Source: Enterobacter hormaechei subsp. xiangfangensis (lineage in GTDB: Bacteria; Pseudomonadota; Gammaproteobacteria; Enterobacterales; Enterobacteriaceae). Taken from it: a DNA stretch of 64,000 nt. Both the position numbers and the translations under genes were made by a program. Under the pieces are notes generated by a model that saw only the letters and a list, made by a program, of their open reading frames with translations, was not told the origin of the DNA and did no database searches. The stretch lies in assembly GCF_001729785.1 (NCBI RefSeq), contig NZ_CP017183.1:434001-498000 (forward strand), given 5' to 3'. Below are positions 23,882-33,509 of this stretch, piece after piece. The first letter of the stretch is position 1. Each line of letters opens with the position of its first letter.

Positions 23882-25291
23882 ATGGTAGATCAGGTCAAAG
23901 TCGCCGCCGCAGAAGAGGCGACGTCTGAACAGTCGCTACGGCGAAATCTCACGAACCGTCACATTCAGCTTATTGCCATTGGCGGAGCCATCGGCACAGG
24001 GCTGTTTATGGGCTCGGGCAAAACCATCAGTCTTGCCGGCCCGTCGATCATCTTCGTTTATATGATCATCGGTTTTATGCTCTTTTTCGTGATGCGTGCA
24101 ATGGGTGAATTGCTGCTCTCGAATCTTGAATACAAATCCTTCAGCGACTTCGCGTCAGACCTGCTCGGCCCGTGGGCGGGCTATTTTACCGGCTGGACCT
24201 ACTGGTTCTGCTGGGTGGTCACCGGCATGGCTGACGTTGTGGCCATCACGGCGTACGCGCAATTCTGGTTCCCAGGGCTATCGGACTGGGTGGCTTCGCT
24301 GGCGGTGATTGTCCTGCTGCTGAGCCTGAACCTCGCCACCGTTAAAATGTTCGGTGAGATGGAGTTCTGGTTCGCGATGATCAAAATCGTCGCCATCATC
24401 GCGCTGATTGTCGTCGGGCTGGTGATGGTGCTGACGCACTTCCAGTCGCCAACCGGCGTACAGGCGTCGTTTGCCCATCTGTGGAATGACGGCGGCTGGT
24501 TCCCGAAAGGGATCAGCGGCTTCTTTGCCGGCTTCCAGATTGCGGTGTTCGCGTTTGTCGGGATTGAGCTGGTCGGTACCACGGCGGCGGAAACCAAAGA
24601 TCCGGAGAAATCCCTGCCGCGCGCGATCAACTCCATTCCGCTGCGTATCATCATGTTCTACGTATTCGCGCTGATCGTCATTATGTCCGTGACGCCATGG
24701 AGTTCGGTGGTGCCAACCAAGAGCCCGTTCGTCGAGCTGTTCGTGCTGGTGGGACTGCCTGCTGCCGCGAGCCTGATTAACTTCGTGGTGCTGACCTCTG
24801 CGGCCTCTTCCGCGAACAGCGGCGTCTTCTCCACCAGCCGTATGCTGTTCGGTCTGGCGCAGGAGGGCGTTGCTCCGAGCGCGTTTGCCAAACTGTCTAA
24901 ACGCGCGGTACCGGCGAAAGGGCTGACCTTCTCCTGCATCTGTCTGCTGGGCGGTGTGGTGATGCTCTACGTCAACCCGAGCGTAATCGGCGCGTTCACC
25001 ATGATCACTACGGTGTCGGCGATCCTGTTCATGTTCGTCTGGACCATTATCCTCTGCTCATACCTGGTGTACCGCAAACAGCGTCCACACCTGCATGAGA
25101 AGTCGATCTACAAGATGCCGCTGGGCAAGCTGATGTGCTGGGTGTGCATGGCGTTCTTCGTCTTCGTGCTGGTGCTGCTGACGCTGGAAGAAGATACCCG
25201 CCAGGCGCTGATCGTCACGCCGCTGTGGTTTATTGCGCTGGGGCTGGGCTGGCTGTTTATCGGTAAGAAACGTATGGCGAGCATGCGTTAA
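23882..25291 (+). CDS. cycA: D-serine/D-alanine/glycine:H+ symporter CycA
   Basis: Amino acid/polyamine/organocation-family symporter with twelve membrane segments, the main route for glycine, D-alanine and D-serine and for D-cycloserine entry. 469 residues, one fewer than E. coli. NRHIQLIAIGGAIGTGLFMG at residues 24-43 is the helix-1 substrate-binding motif; TSAASSANSGVFSTSRMLFG is the helix-8 family signature. Expressed as a single gene, with BIME repeats just after its stop. Confidence 0.97.
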   Translation: MVDQVKVAAAEEATSEQSLRRNLTNRHIQLIAIGGAIGTGLFMGSGKTISLAGPSIIFVYMIIGFMLFFVMRAMGELLLSNLEYKSFSDFASDLLGPWAGYFTGWTYWFCWVVTGMADVVAITAYAQFWFPGLSDWVASLAVIVLLLSLNLATVKMFGEMEFWFAMIKIVAIIALIVVGLVMVLTHFQSPTGVQASFAHLWNDGGWFPKGISGFFAGFQIAVFAFVGIELVGTTAAETKDPEKSLPRAINSIPLRIIMFYVFALIVIMSVTPWSSVVPTKSPFVELFVLVGLPAAASLINFVVLTSAASSANSGVFSTSRMLFGLAQEGVAPSAFAKLSKRAVPAKGLTFSCICLLGGVVMLYVNPSVIGAFTMITTVSAILFMFVWTIILCSYLVYRKQRPHLHEKSIYKMPLGKLMCWVCMAFFVFVLVLLTLEEDTRQALIVTPLWFIALGLGWLFIGKKRMASMR

Positions 25292-25298
25292 GCATGTT

Positions 25299-25373
25299 GC
25301 CGGGTGGCGCTGACGCTTACCCGGCCTACGTTCGCGGACGTTGTAGGCCCGGTAAGCGCTAGCGCCGCCGGGC
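25299..25373. repeat. BIME between cycA and ytfE
   Basis: Two facing REP units, gccgggtggcgctgacgc and gtaggcccggtaagcgc, filling the space between the convergent cycA and ytfE stops. Confidence 0.87.
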
Positions 25374-25377
25374 TTTT

Positions 25378-26040
25378 TTATTCCCCCGCTAATGCACGCG
25401 GGAACAGAACGTTATTCTCAAGACTGATGTGTTCCATCAGATCGTCGATCATCTCGTTAATGCCGTTGTACATGGCTTTCCAGGTGGTGCACGCCTCTGG
25501 CGGCGGTGTGACGTTGTCGGTGGTGTGTTTAATCACTTCCAGCAGTTCGCCGGCGTCATCATGTTCGCTTTCCATCACGCTGATGGGCCCCATGGCCTGG
25601 CTGCCCATGCCCTGTTTGATCATCGGGAAGAGGATCTGCTCCTCTTTCATCATGTGGCTGGAAAGTTCTTCGTGCAGCATGGTCAGGTATTTCGCCAGGC
25701 CGCGCGGTACGGAAGGTTTATCGGCATGAACGCGTTCAACTTTGGTCGCCTGTAAAATCAGCTCCGGCAGCTGCTCGCGGTGACGATCGTGGTAACGCAC
25801 AATGATATGGTCGATGATTTCAGCCAGCGGCGCAGTGCGCCAGTCTTTGTCGACGGGCTGTTCAGCCAGCTGAGCCAGCTCCGCTTCGATAGCCTCTACA
25901 TCCAGCTCTTTACGCGACGCTGCGCGCGCCAGCGTTTGCTTACCACCGCAGCAGTAATCCATATCATATTTACGGAACAGCGTAGAAGCGCGAGGGATGG
26001 AGAGCGCCAGCTCGCCTAAGGGTTGGTCGCGGAAGGCCAT
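25378..26040 (-). CDS. ytfE: Iron-sulfur cluster repair di-iron protein YtfE (RIC)
   Basis: Cytoplasmic protein that restores iron-sulfur clusters damaged by NO or peroxide. N-terminal ScdA-type domain (about 1-60) with the cysteine pair in [14 protein letters not shown]-terminal hemerythrin-like domain (about 75-215) with iron ligands in [32 protein letters not shown] and [12 protein letters not shown] plus a final [12 protein letters not shown]. 220 residues. It has a consensus NsrR operator 27-49 bases upstream of its start, matching its known control by NsrR, whose gene is at 1468. Confidence 0.97.
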   Translation of the reverse strand: MAFRDQPLGELALSIPRASTLFRKYDMDYCCGGKQTLARAASRKELDVEAIEAELAQLAEQPVDKDWRTAPLAEIIDHIIVRYHDRHREQLPELILQATKVERVHADKPSVPRGLAKYLTMLHEELSSHMMKEEQILFPMIKQGMGSQAMGPISVMESEHDDAGELLEVIKHTTDNVTPPPEACTTWKAMYNGINEMIDDLMEHISLENNVLFPRALAGE

Positions 26041-26066
26041 AGCAGTTACCTCATCATCAGAAATAT

Positions 26067-26089
26067 AAGATGCATTTTAAATGCATCTT
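26067..26089 (-). promoter_or_regulatory. NsrR operator of ytfE
   Basis: A perfect 11-1-11 palindrome AAGATGCATTT-T-AAATGCATCTT, essentially the published NsrR consensus. It is centred about 38 bases before the ytfE start codon, so bound NsrR would cover the promoter. Confidence 0.93.
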
Positions 26090-26218
26090 TAAGTGGATAC
26101 TATAACCCTTTAGAGGCAAGGGTGAAAACGAGAAAGGGATCACAAAAAAAGCATGCTTTTAACTTGCTGATTGAATGCAGAAAAGGGCTTTCGAAAGTTT
26201 TTAAAGGTGGAGAAACAG

Positions 26219-26245
26219 TAAACAACCTGCCGCGCGTGCCGATAG
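26219..26245 (+). promoter_or_regulatory. Candidate sigma-28 (FliA) promoter for the chemoreceptor at 26286
   Basis: TAAACAAC, 11 bases, GCCGATAG; the -10 box matches the FliA consensus at seven of eight positions with exact spacing, 40 bases before the ATG. Confidence 0.75.
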
Positions 26246-26285
26246 ATACAGGTCAGACAATACCTGTATATAAATAAGGCAACGC

Positions 26286-27935
26286 ATGTTTAAACGTATA
26301 AAAGTCATTACTCTTTTGATTTCGGTGCTGCTTGTGCTCGGCATCATGCAGCTGATCTCCGCTGGCATTTTCATTAACGCGCTCAATAACGATAAAGAGA
26401 ACTTCACCGTTTCTCAGCTTTCCAGCCAGAACGTCGCGGAGTTTACCGACGCCTGGATCAGCCTGAACCAGGCGCGCGTCACCCTCAACCGCGGCATGCT
26501 GCGCCTGCAAAGCAGCATGGCGTCGCAGATTAACGGCGGGCAGCTGAACGAACTGGTCAATACCGCGAAAAACCTGCTGGCCGATGCCCAGACCCATTAC
26601 GATAAATACTATGCGCTGCCGGAAACGCCGGGTATGGACGAGCACCTGGCCGATCGCCTGGAAGAGCAGTACCGCGTCTACTCCGCCACGCTGACGCAAA
26701 TGAACGTTCTGCTGGGGCAGGGCAATCTGGAAGATATGTTCAAACAAAATGCCGAACAGAAACAGACCGCGATGCAAAAGGTTTATCGCGAGTGGCGTGA
26801 GGCGCAGGCCGCGCTGACCGCCAAAGGTATCCAGGACAATGAAAGCGACTACAAACGCATTCTGTGGATCCTTTCTGCGGTGATGCTGCTGGTGATCGCG
26901 GTGATTATTTCCAGCTGGATTGCGATGCGCCGCGTGCTGCTGCTGCCGCTGGAAGAGGTGATCAACCATATCCGCGCCATTGCCGCAGGGGATTTAACCC
27001 AGCCGATTCAGGCTGAGGGTAAAAATGAAATGGCGATCCTGGCGCGCAACGTTCAGGAGATGCAGACTGCGCTGGCCAACACGGTGGGCGTGGTGCGTGA
27101 AGGCGCAGATACCATCTACACTGGCGCGGGTGAAATCTCGGCGGGCAGCAACGATCTCTCCTCCCGTACCGAACAGCAGGCCGCTTCTCTGGAAGAGACG
27201 GCAGCCAGCATGGAACAGTTAACCGCTACCGTGAAGCAAAACGCCGATAACGCGCGTCAGGCGTCACGCCTGGCGCTGGACGCCTCCTCCACCGCGAAGA
27301 AGGGCGGTAACGTGGTGGAAGGCGTGGTGCGGACGATGGACGAAATCGCCACCAGTTCCAGCAAAATCGCGCAAATTACTAACGTGATCGACGGCATTGC
27401 TTTCCAGACCAATATTCTGGCGCTGAACGCGGCGGTAGAAGCGGCGCGCGCGGGCGAGCAGGGACGTGGCTTCGCGGTTGTCGCGGGCGAGGTGCGTACC
27501 CTTGCCCAGCGCAGTGCGCAGGCGGCGAAAGAGATCAAAGCGCTGATCGATGATTCCGGCGAACGCGTCAACGCGGGTTCTCAGCTGGTGAATGAGGCGG
27601 GCGCGACGATGGCGGAGATCGTCAATGCGGTTACGCGCGTGACGGACATCATGGGTGAGATTGCGTCGGCCTCCGACGAACAGAGCCGCGGTATCGACCA
27701 GGTGGGTCAGGCGGTGGCGGAGATGGATCGCGTCACCCAGCAGAATGCCTCGCTGGTGGAAGAGTCTGCGGCGGCAGCGGCGGCACTGGAAGATCAGGCT
27801 GCACGCCTGAACGACGCGGTGGCGGTGTTTAAGATCACCCGCAACCGGGCGGTGAAAGCCGCGCCGGTAAAGACCTATGCACCTAAAGCGCAGCCCGTCG
27901 CGGCGGCGTCTGAAGCGAACTGGGAAACGTTCTGA
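26286..27935 (+). CDS. Tsr/Tar-type methyl-accepting chemotaxis protein
   Basis: Major-type chemoreceptor of 549 residues: membrane helix 1 (about 8-30), four-helix periplasmic sensor, helix 2 (about 192-214), HAMP, adaptation coiled coils with SSRTEQQAASLEETAASMEQ, the signalling tip [20 protein letters not shown], and a C-terminal NWETF pentapeptide that tethers CheR and CheB. The sensor keeps R64, N68, R69 and R73 (in NQARVTLNRGMLRL), the residues that grip the amino-acid backbone in Tsr and Tar, so an amino acid ligand is likely. E. coli has no receptor between ytfE and ytfF. FliA-like promoter at 26219. Confidence 0.95.
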   Translation: MFKRIKVITLLISVLLVLGIMQLISAGIFINALNNDKENFTVSQLSSQNVAEFTDAWISLNQARVTLNRGMLRLQSSMASQINGGQLNELVNTAKNLLADAQTHYDKYYALPETPGMDEHLADRLEEQYRVYSATLTQMNVLLGQGNLEDMFKQNAEQKQTAMQKVYREWREAQAALTAKGIQDNESDYKRILWILSAVMLLVIAVIISSWIAMRRVLLLPLEEVINHIRAIAAGDLTQPIQAEGKNEMAILARNVQEMQTALANTVGVVREGADTIYTGAGEISAGSNDLSSRTEQQAASLEETAASMEQLTATVKQNADNARQASRLALDASSTAKKGGNVVEGVVRTMDEIATSSSKIAQITNVIDGIAFQTNILALNAAVEAARAGEQGRGFAVVAGEVRTLAQRSAQAAKEIKALIDDSGERVNAGSQLVNEAGATMAEIVNAVTRVTDIMGEIASASDEQSRGIDQVGQAVAEMDRVTQQNASLVEESAAAAAALEDQAARLNDAVAVFKITRNRAVKAAPVKTYAPKAQPVAAASEANWETF

Positions 27936-27941
27936 TACTGT

Positions 27942-28008
27942 GCCGGGTGGCGCTGACGCTTACCCGGCCTACGGTTTTGTAGGCCCTGCAAGCGAAGCGC
28001 CGCCGGGC
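27942..28008. repeat. BIME between chemoreceptor and ytfF
   Basis: Two facing REP units (gccgggtggcgctgacgc and gtaggccctgcaagcg, the second with some drift) between convergent genes. Confidence 0.83.
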
Positions 28009-28015
28009 GAAAAGC

Positions 28016-28981
28016 TCACCCCTCCGACGCCGGAACGACCATCGGTTTTTCCGGCTTCGCTCTCACCGCAATCACCACCCCAACGACCAGCAGCGCGATC
28101 CCGCAGGCCGTTAGTAACGGCGGCACGCTCTGGCGCATCAGGAAGGTATAGAGCAGCCCGGCCAGTGTCTCAAAGACAATCAGCGGCCCTAATATCACCG
28201 TCGGCAGCTTCTGGCTGGCAATGTTCCAGCACAGCGCGCCCACCCACGAACAGAGCACGGCAATGGCGACCATTAGCCCGACGAATACCCACGGGCGCGG
28301 TCCGAGGGGCAGGGTAAATGCCGGTTGCTGGCTACCCAGCCAGACACACGCGCCCACATAGCCCAGCAACGAGACAGGGAGGGTGACCAGCGCCTGCGCC
28401 GTGGCCCACATCATCGGATGCTTATCCGGGTTTTCCCGCAGCCAGCGTGCGTTGCGCAGGGCATACCAGGCCCAACAGACAACCGAAATAAACGCCAGAA
28501 AGATCCCTGAACCGTAACGCCACAAGCTGAAGTTTTCGAGGCCGTGGCGAAGCTCGGCAATATTCACGCACACCAGCCCCACGGCAATGCAGACCAGCGC
28601 CGGCGCCATTTTTGACCACGCCAGTTTGCCGTCACGCTGGCTGTAAAGCAGGTTCGCGAAAACCGGGATGACCACCGGCAGCGTGCCGATAATCATGGTC
28701 GACACCGGCGCACCGGTGCGCTGAATGGCGCTCGCCAGACAGACGTAGTAGATCAGATTACCCATCATGGTCAGCGCCAGCGCGGTGAGCCAGTCCTGGC
28801 GGCCCAGCTGACGCAGACGCGTGCGCCCCAGCCACGCCAGCGGCACGGCAATCAGCCCCAGCGCCAGGTAACGTCCGGTCGACTGCAATATTGCCGGGTA
28901 CTCCGGCACAATCAGCGGGCCGACAAAAATCAGCCCCCACATCAAACCCGCAAGCAGGGCATACAACACGCCGCTAATCAT
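28016..28981 (-). CDS. ytfF: DMT-family permease YtfF
   Basis: Inner-membrane transporter of 321 residues, ten predicted helices, two EamA-like halves. The N-terminus MISGVLYALLAGLMWGLIFV and the central QRTGAPVSTMIIGTLPVVIP match E. coli YtfF closely. ATG 28981 has GGATGG upstream; an ATG 12 bases earlier is possible. Function in E. coli is not firmly settled. Confidence 0.93.
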   Translation of the reverse strand: MISGVLYALLAGLMWGLIFVGPLIVPEYPAILQSTGRYLALGLIAVPLAWLGRTRLRQLGRQDWLTALALTMMGNLIYYVCLASAIQRTGAPVSTMIIGTLPVVIPVFANLLYSQRDGKLAWSKMAPALVCIAVGLVCVNIAELRHGLENFSLWRYGSGIFLAFISVVCWAWYALRNARWLRENPDKHPMMWATAQALVTLPVSLLGYVGACVWLGSQQPAFTLPLGPRPWVFVGLMVAIAVLCSWVGALCWNIASQKLPTVILGPLIVFETLAGLLYTFLMRQSVPPLLTACGIALLVVGVVIAVRAKPEKPMVVPASEG

Positions 28982-29056
28982 TTTTCCATCCATCTTGATT
29001 CACTTTGCGCTCAGTGTAGAAGGGCAAAACGGGCGCGTATTGTATGAGGTTGCGCA

Positions 29057-29881
29057 TTAGCGCGGCATAACCTGTTTCTGGTAGCGCACGGGTGTGATGC
29101 CGTAGCGACGGGTGAAGGCGCGGGTCAGGTGCGACTGATCGGTCAGCCCGGTCGCGGCGGCCACCTCGGCGGCAGGCATGCCATGGGTGAGGAATGCTTT
29201 GGCGCGCCACAGCCGGATGGCCATCAGCATCTGGTGGGGCGTAACGTGGAAATGGGCTTTGAACTGGCGCTGAAAATGGTACGGGCTGAGCGAGACAACG
29301 TTAGCCAGCTCGTCCAGGGTCAGCGAGCGCATATAGTTGTCGTGCAGGTAGTCGCGAACGCGTTCGAAGCGGTGCGTGGCCTCCTGCACCACCGGCGCAT
29401 GGTGGGCCAGCGGCTGAAAAGTCTGAATCAAATCCAGTAGCAGCCCCTTCTGCGCCAGCGGATCGTCCGTGTGCCACAGGCCATAAATCAACTGGCCTAT
29501 CTGTTGCGAGCGCAGCGGATCGTGACGCGTGACGTCGCTAAACCACCAGTGACGCAGGCCAGTGACCTCTTCCAGCAGGTCGGGTTCGATGTAGACCATC
29601 CGGTAGCGCCAGCCGCCTTCAGTGGCGGATTCCCCGGTGTGGATCTCGTCCGGGTTCATGGTCACGACGGATTTTTCCGCGGCAAGATGCTGGGTACCGC
29701 GATAGCGGAAGCGTTCGGCACCGGTTTCGATGGTGCCGATACCGAAGGCTTCATGAGTGTGCGGCTCGAAGGCGTAGTCAGAGATATGGGCGTGATAAAG
29801 CTCCAGGCCCGGCAGCTGCGCCAGATGGCGAAAGCGCGCGCTGTCTCTCTCATCAGTGAACTGTTCCGGTACGCCTTGCAC
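29057..29881 (-). CDS. AraC-family transcriptional regulator
   Basis: 274 residues: an N-terminal cupin-type ligand domain (about 20-160, with HAHISDYAFEPHTHEAFGIG) and a C-terminal pair of helix-turn-helix motifs (about 170-270; SLTLDELANVVSLSPYHFQR and PAAEVAAATGLTDQSHLTRA). Start is GTG 29881 with an AAGGAGG seven bases upstream. It lies just behind ytfF, 75 bases apart and on the same strand, so it may control that permease. E. coli lacks it at this place. Ligand and targets unknown. Confidence 0.9.
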   Translation of the reverse strand: MQGVPEQFTDERDSARFRHLAQLPGLELYHAHISDYAFEPHTHEAFGIGTIETGAERFRYRGTQHLAAEKSVVTMNPDEIHTGESATEGGWRYRMVYIEPDLLEEVTGLRHWWFSDVTRHDPLRSQQIGQLIYGLWHTDDPLAQKGLLLDLIQTFQPLAHHAPVVQEATHRFERVRDYLHDNYMRSLTLDELANVVSLSPYHFQRQFKAHFHVTPHQMLMAIRLWRAKAFLTHGMPAAEVAAATGLTDQSHLTRAFTRRYGITPVRYQKQVMPR

Positions 29882-29962
29882 GGTGAGCCTCCTTGTGGGT
29901 CATCGCTTCATTATCAGAGATGACCCGAGGGGACGCCACAAAAAATAACCAATTTTTAACAA

Positions 29963-30811
29963 CTACAGGATGGCTTTGACGCTTTCCGCCAGCGGTGTGG
30001 TTGGGCGGCCAATGAGCTTGCTCAGGGTATGGCTGTCGTCGAACAGGCCGCCTTTGGACGCGCCGGTGTCGGAGTCCGCCAGCATTTCCGCCAGCCCGGC
30101 AGGCAGACCAACGCCCTTCAGCGCAGCGGCGAAATCGGCTTCGCTGAGGTTCTGATACGTTACCGGCTTACCGCTCTGCTTGCTCAGTTCCGCAGCCAGT
30201 TCGCTCAGCGTCCAGGCATTATCACCCGCCAGTTCATACACCTTGCCGGCATGACCCTCTTCAGAAATCACTTTCGCTGCCGCCGCCGCGTAATCCGCAC
30301 GGGTCGCAGAGGCAATTTTGCCTTCGCCTGCGGCCCCCATAAACACGCCGTGTTCCAGCGCTGGCGGCGCGCTTGCCAGGTAGTTTTCGGTGTACCAGCC
30401 GTTGCGCAGCAGGGCGTAAGGCACGCCGGAGGCCGCCAGGGCATTTTCGGTTTCGACGTGCTCAACGTGCAGACCCAGCGGGGATTTGTCAGCATGCAGC
30501 AGGCTGGTATAGGCGATGAATTTCACCCCGGCGGCTTTGGCGGCGTTTATCACGTTCTGGTGCTGTACGGCGCGCTGGCCCACTTCGCTGGAGGAGATGA
30601 GCAGCAGTTTATCCACGCCGTTCAGCGCGGTGGTAAATGCGGCTTCATCGGTGTAATCCGCCTGACGCACAACGACCCCTTGCTGACGCAACGCTTCGGC
30701 TTTCGCCAGGTTACGCACAATAGCCACGATCTGGCTGGCCGGAACGGTTTTCAGTAGTTCTTCAATAACGTGTTGGCCAAGCTGGCCGGTTGCGCCGGTA
30801 ATCGCGATCAT
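29963..30811 (-). CDS. ytfG: NAD(P)H:quinone oxidoreductase YtfG/QorB
   Basis: Short-chain-dehydrogenase-like NmrA-family reductase of 282 residues that reduces quinones with NADPH in E. coli. MIAITGATGQLGQHVIEEL is the Rossmann nucleotide loop (GxTGxxG). ATG 30811 with a GGAG site is used; the open frame to 30856 is not. It diverges from ytfH, a redox-type regulator, with 84 bases between them, an arrangement shared with E. coli. Confidence 0.95.
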   Translation of the reverse strand: MIAITGATGQLGQHVIEELLKTVPASQIVAIVRNLAKAEALRQQGVVVRQADYTDEAAFTTALNGVDKLLLISSSEVGQRAVQHQNVINAAKAAGVKFIAYTSLLHADKSPLGLHVEHVETENALAASGVPYALLRNGWYTENYLASAPPALEHGVFMGAAGEGKIASATRADYAAAAAKVISEEGHAGKVYELAGDNAWTLSELAAELSKQSGKPVTYQNLSEADFAAALKGVGLPAGLAEMLADSDTGASKGGLFDDSHTLSKLIGRPTTPLAESVKAIL

Positions 30812-30895
30812 GATGAATCTCCTTCGTGTTTGTCTGGTGTTGTGGCACACTATCACCTTAACTAACTTTTAGTAAGTACGTACAAAAAGGTAAGT

Positions 30896-31282
30896 ATGAA
30901 AACAACAATACCAACGCTCAGCGAGCAAATGCGCGATGGCAACCTCTTTGCGGAACAGTGCCCGTCACGGGAGGTGCTCAAACACGTAACCAGCCGCTGG
31001 GGCGTGCTGATCCTGGTGGCGTTACGTCAGGGGACGCATCGCTTCAGCGATCTGCGCCGCAAGATGGGCGGCGTCAGCGAGAAGATGCTGGCTCAGTCTT
31101 TACAGGCGCTGGAACATGACGGGTTTGTCGATCGCGTGTCGTATCCGGTCGTGCCGCCGCATGTGGAGTATAGCCTGACGCCGCTGGGGCGGGAGGTAAG
31201 CGAGAAGGTGGCCGCGCTGGCCGACTGGATTGAGGTCAATACGCCGCAGGTGATGGCGAATAGGGACGAGCGTGCGGCATGA
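30896..31282 (+). CDS. ytfH: HxlR-family regulator YtfH
   Basis: Winged-helix regulator of 128 residues. HVTSRWGVLILVALRQGTHR and FSDLRRKMGGVSEKMLAQSL are the HxlR helix-turn-helix, with a conserved cysteine in the N-terminal AEQCPSRE that in some relatives senses reactive electrophiles. Probably controls the divergent ytfG and itself; A/T-rich overlap region at 30850-30890 contains taactaacttttagtaag, a partly symmetric sequence suited to an operator. Confidence 0.92.
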   Translation: MKTTIPTLSEQMRDGNLFAEQCPSREVLKHVTSRWGVLILVALRQGTHRFSDLRRKMGGVSEKMLAQSLQALEHDGFVDRVSYPVVPPHVEYSLTPLGREVSEKVAALADWIEVNTPQVMANRDERAA

Positions 31283-31285
31283 AAT

Positions 31286-31365
31286 GCCGGGTGGCGCTTG
31301 CGCTTACCCGGCCTACGGGATCGAGGATTGCGGGTAGGCCGGGTAAGGCGAAGCCGCCACCCGGC
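31286..31365. repeat. BIME between ytfH and cpdB
   Basis: Two facing REP units, gccgggtggcgcttgcgc and gtaggccgggtaaggcg, with almost perfect arms, between two convergent stops. Confidence 0.88.
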
Positions 31366-31375
31366 ACAATCATCG

Positions 31376-33319
31376 CTACCTGCTCAAATCCACCTGATAA
31401 ATCGCGAACCCAATATCATCCGTCGCGACCTTTTGCATCGGATACTGCGCCTTATCCTTGATAAACGCGGCTGCTTTATCGGACGGAGATGTCTCAAAGC
31501 GAATATCCAGCTTAGTGTCGCTGTGGATCGGCGCAAGTCGCCAGTTGTTATCCACCGCCGGATGAATTTCACCCGCCTTTTTCGACTCCGCGCTGATCCA
31601 CGCCGCCAGCACCGAACGGTTCTCATCCGGTGAGGCAAAGGCGATATGGCTGTCACCCGTACCGGCAAACTTACCGCCATAGGCGCGGTAGTTGTTGGTC
31701 ACCACCAGGAAAGTGGCATTCGGATCAATCGCTTTGCCGTTGAAGGTCAGGTTTTTGATGCGTTCTGCCTGCGGATTAATGGCCTGACATTCGCCGTCAT
31801 ATTTCGCGGGCTGGGTAACGTCAATCTGATAATCCACGCCGTCGATCACGTCGAAGTTGTAGGTGCGGAAACCGTCCCAGTTAATCAGCGACTGCGGTTT
31901 GCTGCTGTGCGGATCGATCTGGTTGAACTGTCCGGCAGAGCACTCCAGCCACTCCTTCACCTCTTTCCCGGTGGCTTTCACCACCACGAGTGTGTTGGGA
32001 TAGAGGTAGAGATCGGCGGCATTACGGAAGGTCAGCTGGCCTTTTTCCACCTCAACGTAGCTGGCCGGATCGTTCTTACGTCCGCCCACTTTGAATGGCG
32101 CCGCGGCAGACAGTACCGGCAGATTTGCCAGATCCGGATCGCCCTGAATATAGTGCTCCGCATAGGCTTTCTGCGCCATGTTGACTACCTGCACGGTCGG
32201 GTCATCCTGTACCAGCGCGAGGAAGCTGTACATGTTATCAGCCGATTTACCGATCGGCTTGCTGACAAATTCACGCGTCGCGTCGTGGTCATGCTTCAGG
32301 ACGTCGACCAGCTTTTTATCTTCCCCTGCCAGAGATTTTTTGGCCGCAGCGTCGTAGATCGGACGCGCTTCCGCTTTCGACTGCGTGACTTTCCAGCTTC
32401 CGCTGTCGTTATTCAGCACCAGATCCACCACGCCAAGGTGGTCACCCCACATGCCCGGCATCACCGATGGCACACCGTTGAGCGTCCCTTTTTCGATGTC
32501 CGCGCCTTTGATATCAGCGAAATCTTTGCCCGGGAAGACGGCATGGGCGTGACCAAACAGGATCGCATCCACGCCCGGCACCTGGCTGAGATAGTACACG
32601 GAGTTCTCAGCCATCACCTGATACGGGTCGGCCGAGAGGCCGGAGTGGGCCACGACGACCACCACATCCGCCCCTTTCGCCCGCATCTCCGGCACGTATT
32701 TGCGCGCGGTTTCGGTAATGTCGTTGACGGTTACTTTCCCGTCGAGGTTGGCTTTATCCCACGTCATGATCTGCGGCGGTACAAAACCGATATAGCCGAT
32801 TTTCAGCGTCTGTTTTTTACCGTCCTGGTCGACAACCTCGGTCTCTTTAATCAGATAAGGGGTGAAGAGCGGCTTCTTCGTCTTAACGTCGATGATATTG
32901 GCGTTAACGTACGGGAATTTTGCCCCTGCCAGCGCGTCGTGCAGGTATTTCAGACCGTAGTTAAATTCGTGGTTGCCCAGGTTGCCAACCGCATAATCCA
33001 GGGTGTTCATCGCTTTATAGACAGGGTGGATCTCGCCTTTTTTCAGCCCCTTCGCCGCCATGTAGTCGCCGAGCGGGCTGCCCTGAATTAAGTCCCCGTT
33101 ATCGACCAGCACGCTGTTTTTCACTTCACCGCGGGCGGCGTTGATCAAACTTGCCGTGCGTACCAGTCCGAATTTTTCCGTAGGGGTATCTTTGTAGTAA
33201 TCGAAGTCCATCATATTGCTGTGCAGATCGGTGGTTTCCAGAATACGGAGATCCACCGTCGCTGCCTGAACGCTTGCCGCAATCAGCGTTGCCAGGAGCG
33301 TTGCGCTAAACTTAATCAT
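31376..33319 (-). CDS. cpdB: Periplasmic 2',3'-cyclic-nucleotide phosphodiesterase / 3'-nucleotidase
   Basis: Periplasmic metallophosphoesterase that hydrolyses 2',3'-cyclic nucleotides and 3'-nucleotides so that the nucleosides can be taken up. A signal peptide is at residues 1-19 ([19 protein letters not shown]). The calcineurin-like domain carries [46 protein letters not shown] and [11 protein letters not shown] metal ligands; the 5'-nucleotidase C-terminal domain follows from about residue 380. The 647 residues from ATG 33319 equal E. coli CpdB; the longer open frame to 33433 lacks a signal at its start. Confidence 0.96.
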   Translation of the reverse strand: MIKFSATLLATLIAASVQAATVDLRILETTDLHSNMMDFDYYKDTPTEKFGLVRTASLINAARGEVKNSVLVDNGDLIQGSPLGDYMAAKGLKKGEIHPVYKAMNTLDYAVGNLGNHEFNYGLKYLHDALAGAKFPYVNANIIDVKTKKPLFTPYLIKETEVVDQDGKKQTLKIGYIGFVPPQIMTWDKANLDGKVTVNDITETARKYVPEMRAKGADVVVVVAHSGLSADPYQVMAENSVYYLSQVPGVDAILFGHAHAVFPGKDFADIKGADIEKGTLNGVPSVMPGMWGDHLGVVDLVLNNDSGSWKVTQSKAEARPIYDAAAKKSLAGEDKKLVDVLKHDHDATREFVSKPIGKSADNMYSFLALVQDDPTVQVVNMAQKAYAEHYIQGDPDLANLPVLSAAAPFKVGGRKNDPASYVEVEKGQLTFRNAADLYLYPNTLVVVKATGKEVKEWLECSAGQFNQIDPHSSKPQSLINWDGFRTYNFDVIDGVDYQIDVTQPAKYDGECQAINPQAERIKNLTFNGKAIDPNATFLVVTNNYRAYGGKFAGTGDSHIAFASPDENRSVLAAWISAESKKAGEIHPAVDNNWRLAPIHSDTKLDIRFETSPSDKAAAFIKDKAQYPMQKVATDDIGFAIYQVDLSR

Positions 33320-33509
33320 CTGAGGAGTCCTTTTTTCGATCCAAGCCACAAAAGAATATGTATGTAGTATTTGTTGCTTACAGAAGTGTGAATGCTGCCA
33401 GAAAAAAGGGCGCTGAAACCAGAATTGCTTCACAGATAGCGGAATTGTTCACATTACGATATAACTAAAACAATAAGTTATGCCCACTGCGTTAACGAAG
33501 AGGTGGAGA

